This document shows, piece after piece, positions 42,901-45,362 of a stretch of 45,362 nt of DNA. Position 1 is the stretch's first letter; the number at the start of each line of letters is the position of its first letter. The position numbers were made by a program, and so were the translations under genes. The notes beneath the pieces are model-generated. The model was not told the origin of the DNA and searched no databases. It saw only the letters and a list, made by a program, of their open reading frames with translations. Origin of the DNA: Thermodesulfobacteriota bacterium (lineage in GTDB: Bacteria; Desulfobacterota_D; UBA1144; Nemesobacterales; UBA2774); the NCBI GenBank assembly GCA_021604765.1, contig BQJP01000021.1:1-45362 (forward strand), given 5' to 3'.

Positions 42901-43300
42901 TTCGCTCAAAGTTGTATGTGAAGGTTCGATCGATCTTGTAAATGATCAGCTAGATCTTAAAGTCATGGTGATTCCGGTAATGGCCGTTGATTCAGTAATA
43001 GAAAAAATTCCTTTGATTAGTGCTGTTTTGGGAAAAGATGTTGTTTCAATTCCTATTAAAGTGACCGGGGATATCTCTGATCCTAAAATTTCCGAACTCT
43101 CTCCTCATACAATTGGCGCCGGTCTATTAGGGATTATTAAGCAAACACTCAATATCCCCGTAACTTTGGTTAAACCTCTTAATTCCGGCAAGAAAAAAGA
43201 AAAAGTTCAGGAGCCTGAATCAGCAAGCAGTATTGAGGCATCAGATGAAACTAAAGCACCTGATAAGGTTGAAGCTTCTGATGCTGCAACTGAGGAATAA
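39953..43300 (+). CDS. Large AsmA-family protein
   Basis: The 1115-residue protein has one N-terminal membrane helix (about 9-31, SIWLSVTVLIIVILIGTAFYI) and a long periplasmic beta-rich body, an AsmA-N domain over about 35-200 and AsmA-like C-terminal domains over about 860-1060 (LEGELELTSNGGRVSKYGGLARFFSAL). A short acidic tail (about 1085-1115) ends it. AsmA-family proteins (YhdP, TamB, YdbH) are thought to move phospholipid to the outer membrane; that role is by family only. Start is GTG with TAGGCGG upstream, and a perfect palindrome lies in its promoter. Confidence 0.88.
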   Translation: MKRVKKVSIWLSVTVLIIVILIGTAFYIASHLIQKDSIQQKIDTIISKKIGGDVHYESMNLYFFHWPHIVIRKGEFNVPEKVKGSFESLMVFPKILPLLYGDVEISTLRFYSPDITVYLSDMTEETESEDKESFSFDEIKQKVVQALDHLNSHEKGLDARAYRAKLQIMNEDGEFLNFNNLNAVISFPDNVLSYQINANSNISRIISLKGSINTKSYDADGVISFTGFKPHMLEKYVLPKNDLELESKLDLNLNYSSQQLEIFKGNLVVANSEITLSKGDEKFKISGKKIDTDLYLDENKSVFTINSAEFIHPDVKASGEHHIDRSSNRVNLNLIGTDVNVESSRDAVLFIAGGDRIVDLIFDIVRGGTVPEVTLQASGENFKDLWKRDNFEIKANMVNGNIFVPIGNFDLTDVSGDAVIGNGKLEGTNLKAKSGNSTGYDGTFIIGIEGPIGPLHLDIDVDADAAEIPGIIKKFIDDKGFLYELSLIENLQGTASGKLKIGDTKKSPDTIVDVTSLDITGDYKRVPEPVNIKGNKFTFTKIDKSIDFEGLNVAIGNFVAPQTTGYYHWKDDKFIKIGTKQANIDLSIMFPWLNSFEIIRPHLRHIDSMAGSAFFSTVDFTGPVSQSDQWEINAQGNVDKIDVNLDGFGSVMTVTKAEIESSSQNMTLSNASVQIKDSLMSVGAVLKDYFRDNLKLTMDFYGDMLADEAKLFSDYFSVPEQLDILSPVSISDSSLVVQKIPSSNSSTPNDTSNSKTGNVSKEIDLNMNIVAESLEWKVLEVDTRLETGGESELPETDDSTKARTSLNGKVAVKSDNFTYKGFDWDTVDAEVSLLGNKIDVNVNEANLCGIKTPGLLEITSPTLKLEFEPFSEEESLANAIQCLFDKAGIITGDFNLGGTVNSDGEIVDVMKSLEGELELTSNGGRVSKYGGLARFFSALNFGEIFRGNSIDYEDEGFPYDYIMANADINEGQLIIKEAAMDGPSLKVVCEGSIDLVNDQLDLKVMVIPVMAVDSVIEKIPLISAVLGKDVVSIPIKVTGDISDPKISELSPHTIGAGLLGIIKQTLNIPVTLVKPLNSGKKKEKVQEPESASSIEASDETKAPDKVEASDAATEE

Positions 43301-43324
43301 TCAGACCAGCCTATAATTCTATTA

Positions 43325-43753
43325 TTACTTTTGTTTCAAAAGATCGCGGATTTCAGTTAAAAGTGTTTCTTCTTTAGAAGGTTCCGGAGGAGCAGCAGGA
43401 GCTTCTTCCTCTTTTTTCTTCATATTGTTAATGCTTCTTATCAATAGGAACACCGCAAATGCTACAATCAAGAAAGTAATAATTGTATTAATAAATGCTC
43501 CATAGTTAATTGTTACAGCCCCGGCTTCTTGTGCTTCAACTAGAGCTGCATAGGGTCCAGGCGGAACTCCTTCTTTAAGTACAGAAAAGAGATTAGAGAA
43601 ATCAACGTTGCCGAGTGCCAAGCCAATTGGTGGCATAATAACGTCTTTTACAAGAGATTGAACAATCGTTCCGAATGCTGCTCCAATGATAATACCAACC
43701 GCCATATCCACTACGTTGCCTCGCATAGCAAACTCTCTAAATTCTTTGAACAT
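43325..43753 (-). CDS. mscL: Large-conductance mechanosensitive channel
   Basis: MscL opens under membrane tension to release osmolytes. The 142-residue product begins [27 protein letters not shown] (TM1 with the gate), has [12 protein letters not shown] and a second helix ([17 protein letters not shown]), and a charged C-terminal bundle ending [11 protein letters not shown]. Length is typical. GGAGG precedes the ATG. It converges on the AsmA gene with a 24-base gap. Confidence 0.97.
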   Translation of the reverse strand: MFKEFREFAMRGNVVDMAVGIIIGAAFGTIVQSLVKDVIMPPIGLALGNVDFSNLFSVLKEGVPPGPYAALVEAQEAGAVTINYGAFINTIITFLIVAFAVFLLIRSINNMKKKEEEAPAAPPEPSKEETLLTEIRDLLKQK

Positions 43754-43774
43754 TAACGACCTCCATCTTAAGGA

Positions 43775-43802
43775 ATTCTATTTTGAATCGATTATCTCAC
43801 AA
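43775..43802 (-). promoter_or_regulatory. Candidate mscL promoter
   Basis: On the minus strand, TTGTGA (43802-43797), 16 bases, then TAGAAT (43780-43775), about 22 bases before the ATG. Both hexamers are imperfect. Confidence 0.3.
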
Positions 43803-43895
43803 ATTTTTTTTAAATTCAATTGTTTTTTGTACGTTCGTATCAAACTCTAAAAACAGGACTTATAAAATAAGGCATAATAATATTTGAGAGGTATA

Positions 43896-44171
43896 ATGAA
43901 AGTTAATAGAATTGAAATTGTTTATTGTAAAAAGTGCCACTGGTTACTGCGGTCTAGTTGGATTGCACAAGAGCTTTTAACTTCTTTTGATGATGAGCTT
44001 TCAGAAGTTTCTTTAAGACCAGGAACAGGTGGAATATTTGAAATTAAGCTAAATAACCAAATTATATGGTCTCTACGAGATAAAGGTAGATTTCCTGATA
44101 TAAAAGAAATAAAGAAGTTGGTCAGAGATAAAATAGCTCCAGAGAAATCTTTGGGGCATACTGATAGGTAA
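43896..44171 (+). CDS. SelT/SelW/SelH-family (Rdx) selenoprotein-like redox protein
   Basis: The 91-residue product starts with ATG at 43896, preceded by GAGAGG; an in-frame TTG at 43884 would add four residues. Cys11-x2-Cys14 (CKKC) stands where SelW proteins have Cys-x2-Sec, so this is a cysteine version with no UGA recoding. Other family features are WLLRSSWIAQELL, PGTGGIFEIKL and the FPDIKEIKKLVRDKIAP ending. Thioredoxin-like redox roles are inferred for the family. Confidence 0.92.
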   Translation: MKVNRIEIVYCKKCHWLLRSSWIAQELLTSFDDELSEVSLRPGTGGIFEIKLNNQIIWSLRDKGRFPDIKEIKKLVRDKIAPEKSLGHTDR

Positions 44172-44196
44172 CCAATTTTCATAAATACTCAATCAA

Positions 44197-44877
44197 ATGA
44201 CAGTTTATATACTTGATGATTCTTTGGTATTTCCTAAGCCACAAGATGCAGAATCTAGCGGATTGCTTGCTATCGGTGGTGATCTCTCTGTAGAGAGATT
44301 ACTTTTGGCTTATAGAAGCGGCATCTTCCCCTGGTACTCTGAAGGTGATCCCATTATGTGGTTTTCGCCGGATCCTAGACTAATTGTTTTTTTTGATAAT
44401 CTGCATGTATCCAGCAAGCTAAAAAAAATTATCAGGTCTAAAATTTATGAAGTGCGATTCGATACTGTATTTAAGGATGTAATTACAAAATGCGCAATAG
44501 CTGAACGAGCAGGGCAAAATGGAACATGGATAACAGATGAAATGATTGAGGCTTATATCCAGTTGCATCTTGAAGGGTATGCGCATTCTGTTGAAACTTT
44601 TCATGAGGGGAAACTTGTAGGGGGGTTATACGGTGTGTCATTAGGCGGTGTTTTCTTTGGGGAATCCATGTTTTTTGAAATGAGTAATGCATCTAAAGTT
44701 GCGTTATATTCTTTAGTTGAGAAACTTAGGTCTTGGGATTTTGATTTTATTGATTCTCAAGTCCCAAATGATCATATGCTTAGTTTAGGAGGAAAAGAAG
44801 TGAAAAGGACTGTCTTTCTTAACCTACTGGAGAACTCTTTGAAAAAGCAAACTAAAATAGGTAATTGGGGATCCTGA
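44197..44877 (+). CDS. aat: Leucyl/phenylalanyl-tRNA--protein transferase
   Basis: This enzyme adds Leu or Phe from aminoacyl-tRNA to N-terminal Arg or Lys, feeding the ClpS/ClpAP N-end-rule pathway. The 226-residue product has the FPWYSEGDPIMWFSPDPR segment (about 44-61), the TWITDEMIEAYIQLH stretch and GGLYGVSLGGVFFGESMF, the family's most conserved region. clpS and clpA, frequent neighbours, are not in this window. It follows the SelW-like gene by 25 bases, without a clear Shine-Dalgarno. Confidence 0.95.
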   Translation: MTVYILDDSLVFPKPQDAESSGLLAIGGDLSVERLLLAYRSGIFPWYSEGDPIMWFSPDPRLIVFFDNLHVSSKLKKIIRSKIYEVRFDTVFKDVITKCAIAERAGQNGTWITDEMIEAYIQLHLEGYAHSVETFHEGKLVGGLYGVSLGGVFFGESMFFEMSNASKVALYSLVEKLRSWDFDFIDSQVPNDHMLSLGGKEVKRTVFLNLLENSLKKQTKIGNWGS

Positions 44878-44984
44878 GCTATAAATTAATATCTGAATAT
44901 CCTCTAAATAATGTGTTTGATTAACTAATCTGCCCCCAATGATATAACACTCTTTCTAATCATAAAATGATAAATTAACTCAAA

Positions 44985-45012
44985 TTGAAAAATGAGTGTG
45001 GACTGGTATAAT
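44985..45012 (+). promoter_or_regulatory. Extended minus-10 promoter for the NMN-adenylyltransferase-like gene
   Basis: TTGAAA (44985-44990), 16 bases, and a perfect TATAAT (45007-45012) preceded by TGG give an extended minus-10. The 5' leader would be about 100 bases (to 45120). I see no recognisable riboswitch in it. The rest of the 44878-45120 interval holds nothing else I can support. Confidence 0.5.
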
Positions 45013-45120
45013 CAGAGCTTTGTTTAATTTGATGATTGATGTTGCAATGTTTTCGTCTTACTAATCAAATCCTGCAATATCCATTAACATAATCTAAATT
45101 ACCATTAAAGGAGACTTATA

Positions 45121-45362
45121 ATGAGTGAATGGACAGTTACAAATCATGGCCATCCTGATATACAGCCTGATAAAAGCAAAAGAGCTATTTTTATTGGTAG
45201 GTATCAGCCATACCATATCGGGCATGTAACCCTAGTAAAACAGAAACTAGATAAAGGAGTTCCTTGCCTAATTATGGTAAGAGACATTCCACCTGATGAA
45301 AAAAACCCATTTACCACAGAACAAACAGTTGACATGATTAGGAAATATCATGAAAGCAAAGG
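45121..45362 (+). CDS. NMN adenylyltransferase-like nucleotidyltransferase, N-terminal part
   Basis: Eighty codons are present before the window ends. After a short N-terminal stretch comes FIGRYQPYHIGHVTLV, the nucleotidyltransferase T/HxGH motif (here HIGH), and then VRDIPPDEKNPFTTEQTVDMI. The F-x-G-R-(Y/F)-Q-P-x-H-x-G-H pattern is typical of archaeal-type nicotinamide-nucleotide adenylyltransferases and related cytidylyltransferases. AAAGGAG at 45108-45114 is a strong ribosome site. The C-terminal signature needed to choose between these is not in the window. Confidence 0.8.
   Translation, partial: MSEWTVTNHGHPDIQPDKSKRAIFIGRYQPYHIGHVTLVKQKLDKGVPCLIMVRDIPPDEKNPFTTEQTVDMIRKYHESK

Noticed and set aside
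43884-43896. TTG start for the SelW-like gene
   Set aside because: The ATG at 43896 has GAGAGG at suitable spacing; the TTG at 43884 precedes that site and lacks one.
43926-43940. Possible selenocysteine (UGA) recoding in the SelW-like gene
   Set aside because: The redox motif reads Cys-Lys-Lys-Cys with no in-frame TGA, so it is the cysteine form.
44878-45120. Riboswitch or small RNA in the leader of the last gene
   Set aside because: No conserved aptamer sequence, hairpin with T-run or other recognisable structure was seen beyond the promoter.
1-45362. CRISPR arrays, tRNA and rRNA genes, insertion sequences
   Set aside because: No regularly spaced repeats, cloverleaf sequences, rRNA segments or transposase genes were noticed on either strand.

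Overview
The window is AT-rich, densely coding DNA from a Gram-negative (diderm) bacterium. The diderm call rests on lnt, lgt, tolB, an AsmA-family protein, two outer-membrane porins and a lipoprotein. The translation cluster, the long-tailed L17, the mixture of luciferase-like oxidoreductase, DUF2461, DUF5996 and CDGSH proteins, and Fur-type operators fit an uncultured delta-proteobacterial-grade lineage (Desulfobacterota or Dadabacteria-like). That placement is inference; the sequence alone does not fix the phylum. No rRNA, tRNA, insertion sequence, prophage or CRISPR array was seen, and no gene-free stretch exceeds 300 bases (the longest is about 240).

Region 1 (1-7.8 kb) is the distal part of the S10/spc/alpha ribosomal super-operon: end of rplR, rpsE, rplO, secY, adk, map, infA, rpmJ, rpsM, rpsK, rpsD, rpoA, rplQ, closed by a clean terminator. 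rpmD is missing and L17 carries a tail longer than its core. Region 2 (7.8-12.1 kb) is housekeeping: a luciferase-like oxidoreductase, a TIGR01777 epimerase, pdxH, and a leftward metF-ubiE pair.

Region 3 (12.1-16.3 kb) is the most interesting part. Three successive promoters carry Fur-like inverted repeats. They drive a Sel1-repeat lipoprotein, a small CxxC protein, and a cassette of a beta-barrel porin, an exported FMN-binding (flavinylation-motif) protein and a four-helix histidine-containing membrane protein. I read this as an iron-responsive envelope system with a possible flavin electron-transfer step. A related porin and FMN-binding pairing may be known elsewhere, but this exact set is not one I recognise.

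Region 4 (16.3-25.9 kb) has an unrecognised 428-residue protein, an SRPBCC protein, hisD-hisC, a leftward lipoprotein-maturation operon (a new 50-residue membrane microprotein, then lgt, then lnt), an HNH nuclease, tolB and thpR. Region 5 (25.9-39.8 kb) is an accessory redox and stress stretch of mostly singly promoted genes: DUF2461, an HxlR regulator with a divergent NTF2-like gene and matching operators, DUF5996, a triple-cluster CDGSH/ferredoxin protein, Nu-like GST, an orphan dihydrolipoyl-dehydrogenase-like enzyme, an SDR, a YdjM-like hydrolase, a DUF4396 protein, a flavodoxin-like reductase and an OprB porin that share a palindromic operator, a secreted dienelactone hydrolase and a 14-helix MFS pump. 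Region 6 (39.9-45.4 kb) holds a large AsmA protein, mscL, a SelW-like Rdx protein, aat and the start of an NMN-adenylyltransferase-like gene cut by the window end.
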